Shown: positions 52,837-61,796 of the stretch, one piece after another
Numbering within the stretch: position 1 is the stretch's first letter
Layout of the letters: each line of letters starts with the position of its first letter
DNA from: Candidatus Obscuribacterales bacterium
Lineage (GTDB): Bacteria; Cyanobacteriota; Vampirovibrionia; Obscuribacterales; Obscuribacteraceae
Assembly (NCBI GenBank): GCA_019745415.1
Contig: JAIETF010000007.1
Location: 150,137-214,136, forward strand
DNA: 64,000 bases
Reading direction: 5' to 3'
The notes under the pieces: generated by a model
Seen by the model: only the letters and a program-made list of their open reading frames with translations
Database searches by the model: none
Told to the model about the DNA's origin: nothing
Program-made: the position numbers and the translations under genes

Positions 52837-54186
52837 ATGAAGACAATGCCGATAAAGCGAATATTCACAATCGATTTCGCAGTTCATCTGCTTCGTTTTG
52901 CCTGGGCGACAAAAGGCTATCTGCTTGCCCCAGTAGTTCTTCTTGCTTGTGCCCAGCTTTGCCTGAACATGCAAGATTCAATAATCGGTCCGGCAATGAA
53001 GCTGCCCGTCAAGAACGGCACTGATACACTAATTCTGCTTTTATTTATGTCAGGCTTGATGATACTTTGCGGCATTCTTCTGCTAATAGGAATGTTCCTT
53101 GGACTCTGGCGTGTAGCAGTTATTTTTCGCGCTTACTTAAACTCACACCCAGGTGATTCGGCTTTATCCCTAGGCAACAGCCTTGGGGAAGCCAAAGGCA
53201 CACTGGAGAGAAAGAAAGGCAGGCTTTGCCTGCTTTTGCTGGAGATCTCCCTTCTACAAATTCCGGCCTTGCTTTTCTTTGTTGGTAGCGCGACTCTTTT
53301 GCTCTTCGCACAGTTCCACACATTAATAGAACAACATAGCGGTGTTGCAATCGCTCAAGAAGTTATAGAACTGCTCAAGAAGCAAGTCCCTACTGCTATC
53401 TTGATCGCCGCAGCCTCAGGTATATTCCTGAACAATTTCACTATTTGCGGAATTGCGTTGAGCGTTCTAATGGACCGGCCGAATTGGAAAGTACTTTGGC
53501 ACTCGTTCTTGCTTACTTTTCAGAGTCTGCCACTAATGACATTTATTTCTCTGATTATCTTTACGATGGGAACTTTCATTGAAACACCGGACATCATAAA
53601 CCTCGCTCTTAATCATCAAAAGATTCCCGGCTATTCAGAGCCAGTATGGGTTCTTTTCGGTAGGACCATTTGGAAAGCAGCTGTAGATGTATTTCTCTGG
53701 CCTATAAGCATTGGTATCCTACTGGAGACAATCAGGGAGCAAGCCCTGGGTAGCGGAGAAGCAGAAGCATCATCAGAAGTAATTGTTTTCGACCCGGCAC
53801 TGCCGCCTGAGCAAAGCAACGACGGAAAAGATACCCCTGCAGAGCAATCGATAAGAGAAGATATTGAGAATGAAAGGACTTCAAATGAAGGAGTGGCAGA
53901 CGAAGTAGGAGGGGAAGCGATCACGGAGAAGCAACTGGGTGAAGGTTCGGACGCAATCACAGCCTCGGATGAGGAATTAAGAAGCGCCGAAGATGTAAAT
54001 CACGAGAATGAACCGATATCGGTTCCAGTTGAAAATGCGCTATCAGAAACTTTGCTAATTTCTCAGCCCCCAAACGAACCGATATCGGTTCCTGAAAATT
54101 CAACTCCCTTGCCCGTACCGGAAAATACAGAACAGGCGAAAGAACCGATATCGGATGATAAAGATCCACCTCACCTGCAGGATTAA
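52837..54186 (+). CDS. Polytopic membrane protein with long acidic tail carrying palindrome-encoded EPIS(V) motifs
   Basis: A 449-residue protein. Residues 1-305 contain about six or seven membrane helices (for example YLLAPVVLLACAQLCL, LMILCGILLLIGMFLG, LMTFISLIIFTMGTF). The last 145 residues are a Glu/Ser/Pro-rich disordered tail. Three copies of EPIS in that tail, exactly 22 residues apart, are encoded by GAACCGATATCGG, i.e. by the palindrome that is repeated elsewhere in the window. The membrane part resembles no family that I can name. The tail looks like a site where the palindromic element has been tolerated in frame. Confidence 0.65.
   Translation: MKTMPIKRIFTIDFAVHLLRFAWATKGYLLAPVVLLACAQLCLNMQDSIIGPAMKLPVKNGTDTLILLLFMSGLMILCGILLLIGMFLGLWRVAVIFRAYLNSHPGDSALSLGNSLGEAKGTLERKKGRLCLLLLEISLLQIPALLFFVGSATLLLFAQFHTLIEQHSGVAIAQEVIELLKKQVPTAILIAAASGIFLNNFTICGIALSVLMDRPNWKVLWHSFLLTFQSLPLMTFISLIIFTMGTFIETPDIINLALNHQKIPGYSEPVWVLFGRTIWKAAVDVFLWPISIGILLETIREQALGSGEAEASSEVIVFDPALPPEQSNDGKDTPAEQSIREDIENERTSNEGVADEVGGEAITEKQLGEGSDAITASDEELRSAEDVNHENEPISVPVENALSETLLISQPPNEPISVPENSTPLPVPENTEQAKEPISDDKDPPHLQD
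54012..54155. repeat. Three in-frame ACCGATATCGGT palindromes at 66-bp intervals
   Basis: Exact copies lie at 54012-54023 and 54078-54089. Both extend to the 16-bp palindrome GAACCGATATCGGTTC. A third copy at 54144-54155 differs only in its last base (A). Spacing is 66 bases in both gaps. They are inside the C-terminal tail of the membrane protein gene and encode EPISV, EPISV and EPISD. Confidence 0.92.
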
Positions 54187-54270
54187 AATCAAGCAGTTTC
54201 AGTTCCGGATATAGACCCTGGAAAGAAGTCAGGAAATATGCCATGAGAAGAAACCTCTCCAATCGCATAA

Positions 54271-55524
54271 GTGACTAAACATAGCTCGACTAATACCTTG
54301 CAAAAGAAAAATCAAATCATGGTTCCTGCCCCACAAAATCCGAAAGAACACAATTTTCTGATTGTTCACGAAGAGGAAGGCACAAAGCCATTACTCAACA
54401 TCCTAAGTAATAGGAGCGGCAAACGAAACCAGCTGAAGTTCAATTTGGTTCTGGCATCAACAGAACTAAGTGATCTAGATGGTCTATCCGCTGCTGGTAA
54501 AGACCCAGCAAGCCGGCGACTGACTCCGGCGCTCGATGCAGAAGCACTTTGCCACTCTCTGGAAAACCTTCCGGTAAGACTTCCAGTGTCGCCAGCGGGT
54601 GTTACATCTCCTGTCGTACTTACGAAGGCAGCACTAGCATTCTTAGAACCGCAACTCGAGATAATTGATGCAGGTTCGTTTCAAAAACCTTCAGTAACGC
54701 ATAGAAGACTAAATGATGAAATAGCAAAACTTCCTAAGCAATCGAATATATGTCGGTCCCTTGACAAAGAAACAGTAAATTATCTGTTCAGACAAGGGCT
54801 CAGCGACGCAGAAAGCGGCGAAGACTTGGAGTTAATTGCCGAATGCGTTCCAGGAGGGACAACTTCAGCAGCCTTAGTATTGGCACTTACCGCTTCAGAA
54901 GATGATTCAAGTCATATGTTGCACCCTGAAAAAGTTGCGAGCTACTGCTCATCGAGTCTTCTTGGAGCCAAATCTCAGAAGATTACCTTTATCAAGGAGC
55001 AACTAGACTTTATTGAAAAAGAACAAAGAAGGCTGCTACCAGAGATAATCTCTGATTGCCTACGAGATCCTCTCGAAGCAATTAGCCTTGCTGGAGATGC
55101 CATGCAAGCCTATGCTGCTGGTTATTTAATGGGAAGGTCAGCCAAAGGTCAAACAACTATACTTGCTGGCGGAAGCCAAATGATAGCAGTTTATAGAATA
55201 GCCTCCTTGCTAACACCGCCTGAACTTTTAGCAAAGACCAGTCTTATTGCAACGACCAAATATGTAGCTTTAGACAAGGACGCAAAAGTGAAAGAACTTG
55301 CCGCCCGAAACAAAGCACCTCTAATTAGCGTCGATCCACACCTAAAGGACTCCATCCATGAAGGATTGCGAGCTTACGAGAATGGACACGTCAAGGAGGG
55401 AGTGGGTGCTGGCGCCGCCTGCCTTATGGCTTATACGTTGGCAAAAGTCTCCGGCGAAGAACTTCTGACAGAAATAGATAAGACCTATGGAACACTGACA
55501 GGAGTGGCATCTACTGCTGATTGA
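54271..55524 (+). CDS. CobT-like nicotinate-nucleotide phosphoribosyltransferase family protein
   Basis: A 417-residue protein of the archaeal/cyanobacterial CobT-like type, distinct from the classic bacterial CobT. Segments GLSAAGKDPASRRLTPALDAEAL, CVPGGTTSAALVLALTASE and VASYCSSSLLGAKSQ correspond to the family's ISAAG…TPAxDAE, ESVPGGTTTA and VSSS motifs. AGYLMGRSAKGQTTILAGGSQMIAVY follows. The enzyme would activate a lower-ligand base for cobamide assembly using nicotinate mononucleotide. No other cobalamin gene is near, so it may serve salvage. The frame opens with GTG 54271; ATG 54319 is an alternative start, and neither has a strong ribosome binding site. Confidence 0.75.
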   Translation: MTKHSSTNTLQKKNQIMVPAPQNPKEHNFLIVHEEEGTKPLLNILSNRSGKRNQLKFNLVLASTELSDLDGLSAAGKDPASRRLTPALDAEALCHSLENLPVRLPVSPAGVTSPVVLTKAALAFLEPQLEIIDAGSFQKPSVTHRRLNDEIAKLPKQSNICRSLDKETVNYLFRQGLSDAESGEDLELIAECVPGGTTSAALVLALTASEDDSSHMLHPEKVASYCSSSLLGAKSQKITFIKEQLDFIEKEQRRLLPEIISDCLRDPLEAISLAGDAMQAYAAGYLMGRSAKGQTTILAGGSQMIAVYRIASLLTPPELLAKTSLIATTKYVALDKDAKVKELAARNKAPLISVDPHLKDSIHEGLRAYENGHVKEGVGAGAACLMAYTLAKVSGEELLTEIDKTYGTLTGVASTAD

Positions 55525-55603
55525 ATCAATAGCAGATTTCTATCTGTCTATCTGGTGAATGCGATCACGGAAATGCTCGATGACGGATTCTTTTTTGTCA
55601 CCT

Positions 55604-56863
55604 TCACTGTGAATAGATCAACACATCGCATGGCGCTAGACCAACTTGAAGCGCCGAACAATAGCGTCGAAGAAACCGCGATCCAACATAGCCTGACAAG
55701 ACACAATTCCCTAAGAATCGTCCAGTTGAAAGACCCAAAATGATCTCGTTAGCACAAGTCATATAGAGTGACAGATACTTTCTTCCGATACCCTTCGCAA
55801 GAGACTTTGACACCCTAAAGAAACATCGAGCTGCCATCTGAAATCTCTTTAGGGGCTCATCCGCCGCTTTGTTCTCATCAGCGGATTCTAACCCATCAAG
55901 CAAATCGATTCTGGCTTCAAAAGTACTAAGAGCGCTAGAGTACACTCTCTCGTAAAGTCCACCGGCACATGATCTTACTTGACCGGTAAATTCCAGCTCC
56001 GTCAAAACCGCAAGAATTTCCTGGCTATTGCCATCTAGCAATTCAATCAATGTATCGACGTTTCTTGGCGCCTCCTCCAATAAAGAAAGGATACATCTGA
56101 ACAAATCCGACTCTGATTGACTCTGGCATTCAGCGCTCTGAGACTCTACCGAATCAGACTCAGCGTCTTGACCAGTAGCAAAACGTGACGCTTTCTCAGT
56201 TTCGGTTTCTATCCCGGATTCATGCTCCGTGGTTGCATCACAATCTCTGGTTGTATAGCGATCTGATTCACTAGACCCACCTGAATCTTCTTCAGCACCT
56301 GCATTCGCTCTGTCACGGCAATCGGTATTGAGTTCCTCTTTAGGACTTCTCAAAGCCTGCGTCAAGACAGTTCTCTTGTCAAAGAAACGCCAGAAAAGTG
56401 AAAGTTCCAATCCGAGGAACTCACGGGGTACATGACTTTTCCCAACCACCACAAGTGCAGACTTAATTATGTGCAGAGCAGAAGACTGCGCAACAGAAAC
56501 AGCGGAGGCTAACCACTTGGAACTCACGTAGAAGCCATTGTCCACTATCCAAATTGCAAAAAGCCAAGCACGTATTTTCTTCACTCCATGAAAGAATGTA
56601 CCGGCGGTAGCTCTGCTATCGCGCTTACACAAAGTACACGACAGTACTCTAAAGTCGGCGGATATAGATACTTCCTCTGAACCGCACTTCTTACATCGAA
56701 GTAAGCCACTTCGTTTCATTTCAGAGAAAATCGACCTCCAGCAACTATCATCGTCCGGGTACTCCGAATTGAACTCTTCAAAGAGCTCTTGCCTGCGGGC
56801 AATGTACTCATCAGTAAGAAATGCATTGAGACGCGCAGCGGTATTGAGATCGGTTGAATCCAT
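55604..56863 (-). CDS. Domesticated IS1595-type transposase fragment fused to a winged helix
   Basis: A 419-residue protein. Residues about 52-85 form a zinc ribbon (CKKCGSEEVSIS…LSCTLCKRDSR). This is followed by TAGTFFHGVKKIRAWLFAIWIV, closely resembling the N-terminus of IS1595/ISXO2 transposases. The expected DDE catalytic core is missing. In its place is a Ser/Glu/Asp-rich disordered stretch (about 170-255) and a DprA-C-terminal-like winged helix (LLEEAPRNVDTLIELLDGN, then LTELEFTGQVRSCAGGLYERV). The end (FFRVSKSLAKGIGRKYLSLYM) again resembles the transposase C-terminus. ATG 56863 is chosen for GGGGGG upstream. It is likely a DNA-binding protein derived from a transposase, not an active element. 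Confidence 0.65.
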   Translation of the reverse strand: MDSTDLNTAARLNAFLTDEYIARRQELFEEFNSEYPDDDSCWRSIFSEMKRSGLLRCKKCGSEEVSISADFRVLSCTLCKRDSRATAGTFFHGVKKIRAWLFAIWIVDNGFYVSSKWLASAVSVAQSSALHIIKSALVVVGKSHVPREFLGLELSLFWRFFDKRTVLTQALRSPKEELNTDCRDRANAGAEEDSGGSSESDRYTTRDCDATTEHESGIETETEKASRFATGQDAESDSVESQSAECQSQSESDLFRCILSLLEEAPRNVDTLIELLDGNSQEILAVLTELEFTGQVRSCAGGLYERVYSSALSTFEARIDLLDGLESADENKAADEPLKRFQMAARCFFRVSKSLAKGIGRKYLSLYMTCANEIILGLSTGRFLGNCVLSGYVGSRFLRRYCSALQVGLAPCDVLIYSQ

Positions 56864-56964
56864 AGAGCTACCCCCCTGAAGGTCACAGTTATATAGACGT
56901 AATCTCGAACTAAAAAGTTCAATTTCTACGAATAATTTTTGAACGAAGTGGTGGTTGCAAACGA

Positions 56965-56976
56965 ACCGATATCGGT
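56965..56976. repeat. ACCGATATCGGT palindrome upstream of the domesticated transposase gene
   Basis: One exact copy lies 102 bases upstream of the ATG at 56863, in the 219-base interval before the GGDEF-variant gene. It is followed by CTATAAAAAC, similar in layout to the CTGTTTTTGC after each array copy. Confidence 0.85.
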
Positions 56977-57082
56977 CTATAAAAACGAAGAGAGTCAATT
57001 TGCGCTCCGTACAGAAACCTGAAGCCGCCTGTAGCCGGAACCGCAAATCTTTAAGAGAAAGAAGTAAATAGAGAATAGATTC

Positions 57083-58561
57083 CTAGCCCAGAACTACTCT
57101 GTTGCGCCCCTCATCTTTTGCTCTCCGGAGAGCAACCTTTGCATCTCTAAGTATTGTCTCGGGATTAAGATCTTCCATATTGAAGCTTGCACACCCTACG
57201 GAGACTGTTATTCGAACAGGATTAGCGCTTGAGGAGGACTGCCCATTGAAATCTATCGACTCCACTTCAGAGCGCACCTTCTCACCCAGCACTTTGGCAC
57301 CAGCAACATCAGTATTTGGCAGAACTACGGCGAATTGGTCGCTTCCGTAGCGAGCGATCAAATCCGACGACCGTGTGATGTTCAGTAGTCTACTTGCTAT
57401 CGTCATCAAGGCGCCGTCGCCAAACTCCACGCCGTGCTGTTCATTGATCATCTCGAAATTATCAATATCGATAATCGCAACTGCAACGGGAAGCCTCTGT
57501 CGGAAAGAAAAGAGTAGCTGCTGCTGCAAGAAACCAACAAAGAATTCGAGATTATAAAGTCCAGTGAGACTATCAATTGAGGCATTGTAAGCAGCGGCAG
57601 ACTCGAGATTTGCAATAGCCTCTTTAGCTAAAACCAATTCCAGCAATGGAGCTAGTGCCAATCCAAGCTGCTCTCCGAAGGCGATAGCTTGATCCGAGAA
57701 GCTGTTCCGTTCTTTGCTTGCTACAACAAGAGCTCCAATCGCTCTAGACTGCGAGACAACTGGCACAATCTGGACTGAGCCTAAATCTTTGGCAGTTCCA
57801 TCAACTAATTCACCTCTCAAGTCGATTTCAAGTGCAGAGCGCAGCTCAAGTTCGTTTGTCAGCCTGTCAACAAGTTTTTTGTAGCTGCCGCTTACTACTC
57901 CGTCGGCGGAAAAGGAAGCCCAAGGAGCCTCACCAATAACTACTAAGCCCACCAAATCAGCTTCTATAAATGAACCGGCGCCCTTATAAAAAACATCCAG
58001 AAGAGCCTTGCGGTTTCCAGCTACTTTGAACATGTCAGCTGCAAGGGTGGTCGCGTTCCGAGATATAAGCAATTCGTCCAAAAGCTTCTGACTACTCTCT
58101 AGAACCTTGGAAGAAGAGAAGTTGAAGCGGCATTTCAGCATCGAGCTGGCCTGACTTCGGTTATAACCATCACTGCGGGATTTTTCGACTAATTCAAGCA
58201 ACTGCTTGACCACATCGCTTCCATTTCCGATATCGCGGTCGGCCACGTAGAGGTCGCATCGAGACCCTTTGATCCATAGGGGATCAATGCGGGCTCCCAT
58301 GCTGACTGTTCCGAAGAGAACCACAGGCAGCTTGCTGGCGCCGGCACTTGATTTAATTAGTTGGCTGAGCTGGTAACCCGGCAAATCCGTGAGGTCGAGA
58401 CAAGAGACAACGGCATCAGCGCCACTGTCTATCAGTTCATCTAAGGCGTCAAAGCCCCCGCCCAGCAAGACCAAGTTTACCTGGGCGTCTTTCAAAGCCT
58501 GGCGAAGAGTTCCACCTGAGCTCTTTGCGTCCTCGACGTATAAAACTTTGATGTCGGCCAT
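57083..58561 (-). CDS. Receiver-GAF-GGDEF variant signalling protein
   Basis: A 492-residue protein. The N-terminal receiver-like domain (1-125) has D11 but reads CLDLTDLPG around the phosphoacceptor. A middle GAF-like domain (about 165-315) follows. The C-terminal GGDEF domain (about 335-492) has the metal-binding AIIDIDNFEMIN intact. Its catalytic motif is YGSDQF instead of GG(D/E)EF. Two substitutions at the active loop make diguanylate cyclase activity doubtful, though GTP binding may remain. It is single, with ATG preceded by a purine-rich stretch, and convergent with no neighbour. Confidence 0.85.
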   Translation of the reverse strand: MADIKVLYVEDAKSSGGTLRQALKDAQVNLVLLGGGFDALDELIDSGADAVVSCLDLTDLPGYQLSQLIKSSAGASKLPVVLFGTVSMGARIDPLWIKGSRCDLYVADRDIGNGSDVVKQLLELVEKSRSDGYNRSQASSMLKCRFNFSSSKVLESSQKLLDELLISRNATTLAADMFKVAGNRKALLDVFYKGAGSFIEADLVGLVVIGEAPWASFSADGVVSGSYKKLVDRLTNELELRSALEIDLRGELVDGTAKDLGSVQIVPVVSQSRAIGALVVASKERNSFSDQAIAFGEQLGLALAPLLELVLAKEAIANLESAAAYNASIDSLTGLYNLEFFVGFLQQQLLFSFRQRLPVAVAIIDIDNFEMINEQHGVEFGDGALMTIASRLLNITRSSDLIARYGSDQFAVVLPNTDVAGAKVLGEKVRSEVESIDFNGQSSSSANPVRITVSVGCASFNMEDLNPETILRDAKVALRRAKDEGRNRVVLG

Positions 58562-58839
58562 TGGCGCGCTTCCTTTATTCAGTCCCTACTAAATATAAAG
58601 GCTTGAAAACCTCTTCTAGGCGCACTTGAAAGCTACCAAGGCAGCAGAAAGTGCTAAAATTTGGTCTATCCAAATTGGGTCGCAAAGCCCTGTCTTCAGC
58701 CTATGGACGGGCGCAACGGTTGACAACAGCGTCAATTGACCCAGGCTGGTCGGAAATCCCATACTTTAGTTTGAAAGAAAATTTCAAAGCTAACTGACAA
58801 AATTTCTTTCTCCTTCCTTCCAAAACAATCAGGTAAATC

Positions 58840-60018
58840 ATGTTGACAGCAGCCACACAATCAGATGCACCGATGTCATTCGCTCTCACTGAAGAGCAAA
58901 GACTGATTAAGGAAACAGTAAATGAAATCGCCCAAGCCGAGTTCGCACCCAAAGCGGCCGAAGTAGATCAGAAGCACCGCTTTCCCAGAGAAAATTTCGA
59001 GCTAATCGCCAGTTCCGACCTCTGCGGGCTGCCATTTCCTGAAGAATACGGCGGTGCGGGCATGGACAACATTTCATATGCCATCGTTGTAGAAGAACTG
59101 GCGAAAGCCTGCGCTACCACATCAGTAATTTATTCCGCCCATGTTTCTCTCTGCGCCAAGCCGATTTATATCTTCGGCACAGAAGAGCAAAAGAAAAAAT
59201 TCCTCACTCCTCTGTGCAAGGGTGAAAAGCTAGGAGCCTTTGCTCTTTCGGAGCCGGGCTCCGGTTCCGACGCCGCTGCTGCTAAATGCACCGCCGTCAG
59301 AAAAGGCGACCACTTTATATTAAATGGTTCGAAAAACTGGATTACAAACGGAATCGAGGCGGACACTTATCTAGTCATAGCCCAGACAGATTCAAGCCTC
59401 AAGCACAAGGGACTGATTGCCCTTTTGGTTGAGAAAGGCACTCCTGGTTTTACTTTCGGAAAACTTGAAGACAAGCTTGGCATCAAGGGTTCTTCCACTT
59501 GCCAGATTAACTTTGAAGATAGCCCAGTGCCTGTAGGCAATATGCTAGCCGGCCCCCAGGACGGATTCAAAGTTTCTATGGTCACCCTTGATGGTGGCAG
59601 AATCGGTATCGCCGCCCAAGCCGTAGGTATAGCGCAGGGAGCCTGGGACCACGCTTTCAAGTACAGCAAAGAGCGAATTGCTTTCAACCAGACAATCAAT
59701 AAATTCCAAGCTATACAATTTATGCTGGCTGAAATGCAAACCGAAATTGATGCTGCCAGACTGCTCACCTGGCACGCAGCCCGCGGGCAAGATCTTGGTG
59801 TGAAATTCACCAAAGAAGCAGCTCATGCCAAACTCTATGCGGCGGAAGTTGCTATGCGCTCGACCACAAAATGTGTACAAATTTTTGGCGGCTACGGCTA
59901 TGTCACAGACTATCCGGTCGAGCGTTACATGCGCGACGCCAAGATAACTGAAATCTATGAAGGGACTTCTGAAGTCCAGAGACTGGTAATAGCACAAAAC
60001 GTATTGAAGGGACTCTAA
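58840..60018 (+). CDS. Acyl-CoA dehydrogenase (short-chain type)
   Basis: A 392-residue FAD enzyme that introduces the trans-2 double bond into acyl-CoA in beta-oxidation or related pathways. It shows the family signatures AFALSEPGSGSDAAA, the FAD-contact NGSKNWITNG, QIFGGYGYVTDYPVERYMRDAKI, and the catalytic Glu in EIYEGTSEVQ near residue 376. It is closest in layout to butyryl-CoA dehydrogenases. ATG 58840 has AGG eight bases upstream; ATG 58873 is an alternative. It is followed three bases later by a J-domain gene. An electron-transfer flavoprotein is not in the window. Confidence 0.93.
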   Translation: MLTAATQSDAPMSFALTEEQRLIKETVNEIAQAEFAPKAAEVDQKHRFPRENFELIASSDLCGLPFPEEYGGAGMDNISYAIVVEELAKACATTSVIYSAHVSLCAKPIYIFGTEEQKKKFLTPLCKGEKLGAFALSEPGSGSDAAAAKCTAVRKGDHFILNGSKNWITNGIEADTYLVIAQTDSSLKHKGLIALLVEKGTPGFTFGKLEDKLGIKGSSTCQINFEDSPVPVGNMLAGPQDGFKVSMVTLDGGRIGIAAQAVGIAQGAWDHAFKYSKERIAFNQTINKFQAIQFMLAEMQTEIDAARLLTWHAARGQDLGVKFTKEAAHAKLYAAEVAMRSTTKCVQIFGGYGYVTDYPVERYMRDAKITEIYEGTSEVQRLVIAQNVLKGL

Positions 60019-60021
60019 ATT

Positions 60022-60834
60022 ATGTCGTGGCAACCACCCCCTCCCCCACCCAGACCCGGCATGCCTGGCGGCAATCCAGGCGGCAATCCAGGCGGCAATC
60101 CAGGCGGCAATCCGGGCGGCAACCCCGGCGGACACCCTGGCGCCGGAGCCCCTGCGGGCGCTCCCAGACCAATCAACTACTATGATTTGCTGCAAGTCAA
60201 TCGTGATGCACACTCAACGATTATTCGATACGCTTATCGATTTCTTGCGGCTATGTATCACCCTGATAATACAGAAACCGGAGACGCCGAGAAGTTTCGC
60301 GTAATTACTGATGCCTGGCGTACTCTTTCCGACGAAGGGAAGCGCGCCGCATATGATATGTCACTTGGTGCAAAAGAGGCCCAAGCGCCAGCGCAAAGCG
60401 CCTCACCTGGCACCGCCCCCGGTGCGACCGCCAGTTCCGGCATGCATTCATTCAATCGTGATGCATTGAAAGTGCAAACAGGAACCTCCTGGAACGAGAT
60501 TGAGTTTCGTCTGGCAATTTTGCAAATCTTGCTTGGTCAGAGAAAGAAAAAAGTGCAGACCGGCGGTGCCTCAGCAAAAATGATGATGGATATTCTAGGC
60601 ACTAATGACATGGCTGAAATGGAATTTGCCCTTTGGTATCTCAGGGAGAAAGGTCTTATCGAAATGGGTGAGCGCCTATTCATGATTTCAGTGAAGGGCG
60701 TTGACTATCTGGTTGAACAGTTGTCGCAGACCCAAATTCTCGACGGCGGCAGCGATGCTGAGAAGAAAATGCGAAAGGCGAAGATCAACGACGCCGCAGC
60801 CGGCTCAAGCCCTAACCTGCCAGCCCGAACCTAG
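60022..60834 (+). CDS. J-domain protein with GGNP-repeat N-terminus and C-terminal winged helix
   Basis: A 270-residue protein. The N-terminus is disordered: a proline run (PPPPPPRPG) and five GGNP repeats made by a 12-base DNA repeat near 60066-60125. A J domain follows (about 52-115) with the essential HPD motif (MYHPDNTETG), which stimulates DnaK ATPase. The C-terminal 95 residues are helical with LRLAILQILLGQRKKK and an EFALWYLREKGLIEMGERLFMISVKG segment like a winged helix. Neither a zinc-finger nor a DnaJ C-terminal domain is present. It acts as a specialised co-chaperone; the client is unknown. Confidence 0.85.
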   Translation: MSWQPPPPPPRPGMPGGNPGGNPGGNPGGNPGGNPGGHPGAGAPAGAPRPINYYDLLQVNRDAHSTIIRYAYRFLAAMYHPDNTETGDAEKFRVITDAWRTLSDEGKRAAYDMSLGAKEAQAPAQSASPGTAPGATASSGMHSFNRDALKVQTGTSWNEIEFRLAILQILLGQRKKKVQTGGASAKMMMDILGTNDMAEMEFALWYLREKGLIEMGERLFMISVKGVDYLVEQLSQTQILDGGSDAEKKMRKAKINDAAAGSSPNLPART

Positions 60835-61796
60835 GCAAATTCTGAATTTGATTCAGCTCTAGCATTAGATTGAGATTTTGCCTTAATTTGGTTTGACCCT
60901 TGGGCAGGCTTAGACTTCATTTCCTCTTCGACTACTAAATCTTCTTTCGGCTCGGGCAGTAGTCGAAAGCTTAGGCGATGCTCGGGGCAGGCGCCGATGC
61001 CGGCAATAGCCTGTCGGTGCGAAACCGCCGGGTAGCCCTTATTGGAAGCGAAGCCATAAGCCGGATAGATCTTGTCGAGCGCCACCATCAAAGCATCGCG
61101 ATAGACTTTAGCGATTACACTGGCTGCCGCAATTGATGCCGACTTGCTGTCGCCTTTGATCACGGTTACCTGCTTATAGGAATCGACCTTTATCTTCTTA
61201 TTGCCATCCACTAAAATGAGAACCTGCGAAGGCATAAGATTGAGCTGGCGCATTAGTTCATCGCAAGCGCGCTGCATGGAAAGCAAGGAAGCATTGAGAA
61301 TATTGATCTGATCAATCTCTTGCGGTGAAGCCTGAGCAATAGCAAAGGGCGCAATCTTTCTAATTATGGAAGAGAGCTCTTCTCGAACAGAGGGCTCTAG
61401 TTTCTTGCTATCATCGAGTGCAGAAAGAGAACGAACTGTGGAGGCGTCCAAATCAGCGAAAGGCAACGCCACCGCTGCCGATACCACCGGACCAGCCAGG
61501 CAGCCGCGTCCGACTTCGTCCACACCGATTAAAAAGGCGCCCGCGGCAGCAGCAGCAGCGGCATCAGCAGCGGCATCAGCATTGGTCTCCTCAAGGCTCG
61601 ACTTTGGTCCGGCCGTCTCAGGTTCCACTGCAAAATCCAGAGCAGACTGGCAAACAAAAGGTAGTTTGAGCTGACGACAATTGAGATTGACTTTCTGTCC
61701 CTTGCTTACGACCAGAGGCTCTAAGTGAAAGCGCGCAAACTCGGTTCGATATAAAGACAAATCGAACTGGCGCAGGTTCTTAAAATTACCACTCAT
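60831..61796 (-). CDS. rnhB: Ribonuclease HII with N-terminal extension
   Basis: RnhB cleaves RNA in RNA-DNA hybrids and removes misincorporated ribonucleotides. The catalytic domain begins at about residue 90 with FLIGVDEVGRGCLAGPVV, which carries the first two acidic ligands. It continues with LDDSKKL, ILVDGNKKI and SASIAAASVIAKVYRD, giving the DEDD set. HRLSFRLLPE closes it. Before it lies an unusual 90-residue extension ending in an Ala run (ADAAADAAAAAAA), probably disordered. The C-terminal tail is polar. The start overlaps the ylqF stop by four bases (ATGA), so the genes are coupled. Confidence 0.93.
   Translation of the reverse strand: MSGNFKNLRQFDLSLYRTEFARFHLEPLVVSKGQKVNLNCRQLKLPFVCQSALDFAVEPETAGPKSSLEETNADAAADAAAAAAAGAFLIGVDEVGRGCLAGPVVSAAVALPFADLDASTVRSLSALDDSKKLEPSVREELSSIIRKIAPFAIAQASPQEIDQINILNASLLSMQRACDELMRQLNLMPSQVLILVDGNKKIKVDSYKQVTVIKGDSKSASIAAASVIAKVYRDALMVALDKIYPAYGFASNKGYPAVSHRQAIAGIGACPEHRLSFRLLPEPKEDLVVEEEMKSKPAQGSNQIKAKSQSNARAESNSEFA

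Noticed and set aside
55555..55743. A 62-residue plus-strand open frame overlapping the end of the domesticated transposase gene
   Set aside because: It lies mostly antisense to a well-supported coding region and has no recognisable start site or domain.
58210..58240. Partial matches to the iterated palindrome (CCGATATCGCGG at 58230; also near 13600, 14952, 37205 and 38951)
   Set aside because: They match only 8-10 of 12 bases, lie in ordinary coding sequence or lack the flanking ACC/GGT arms, and are expected by chance at that level.
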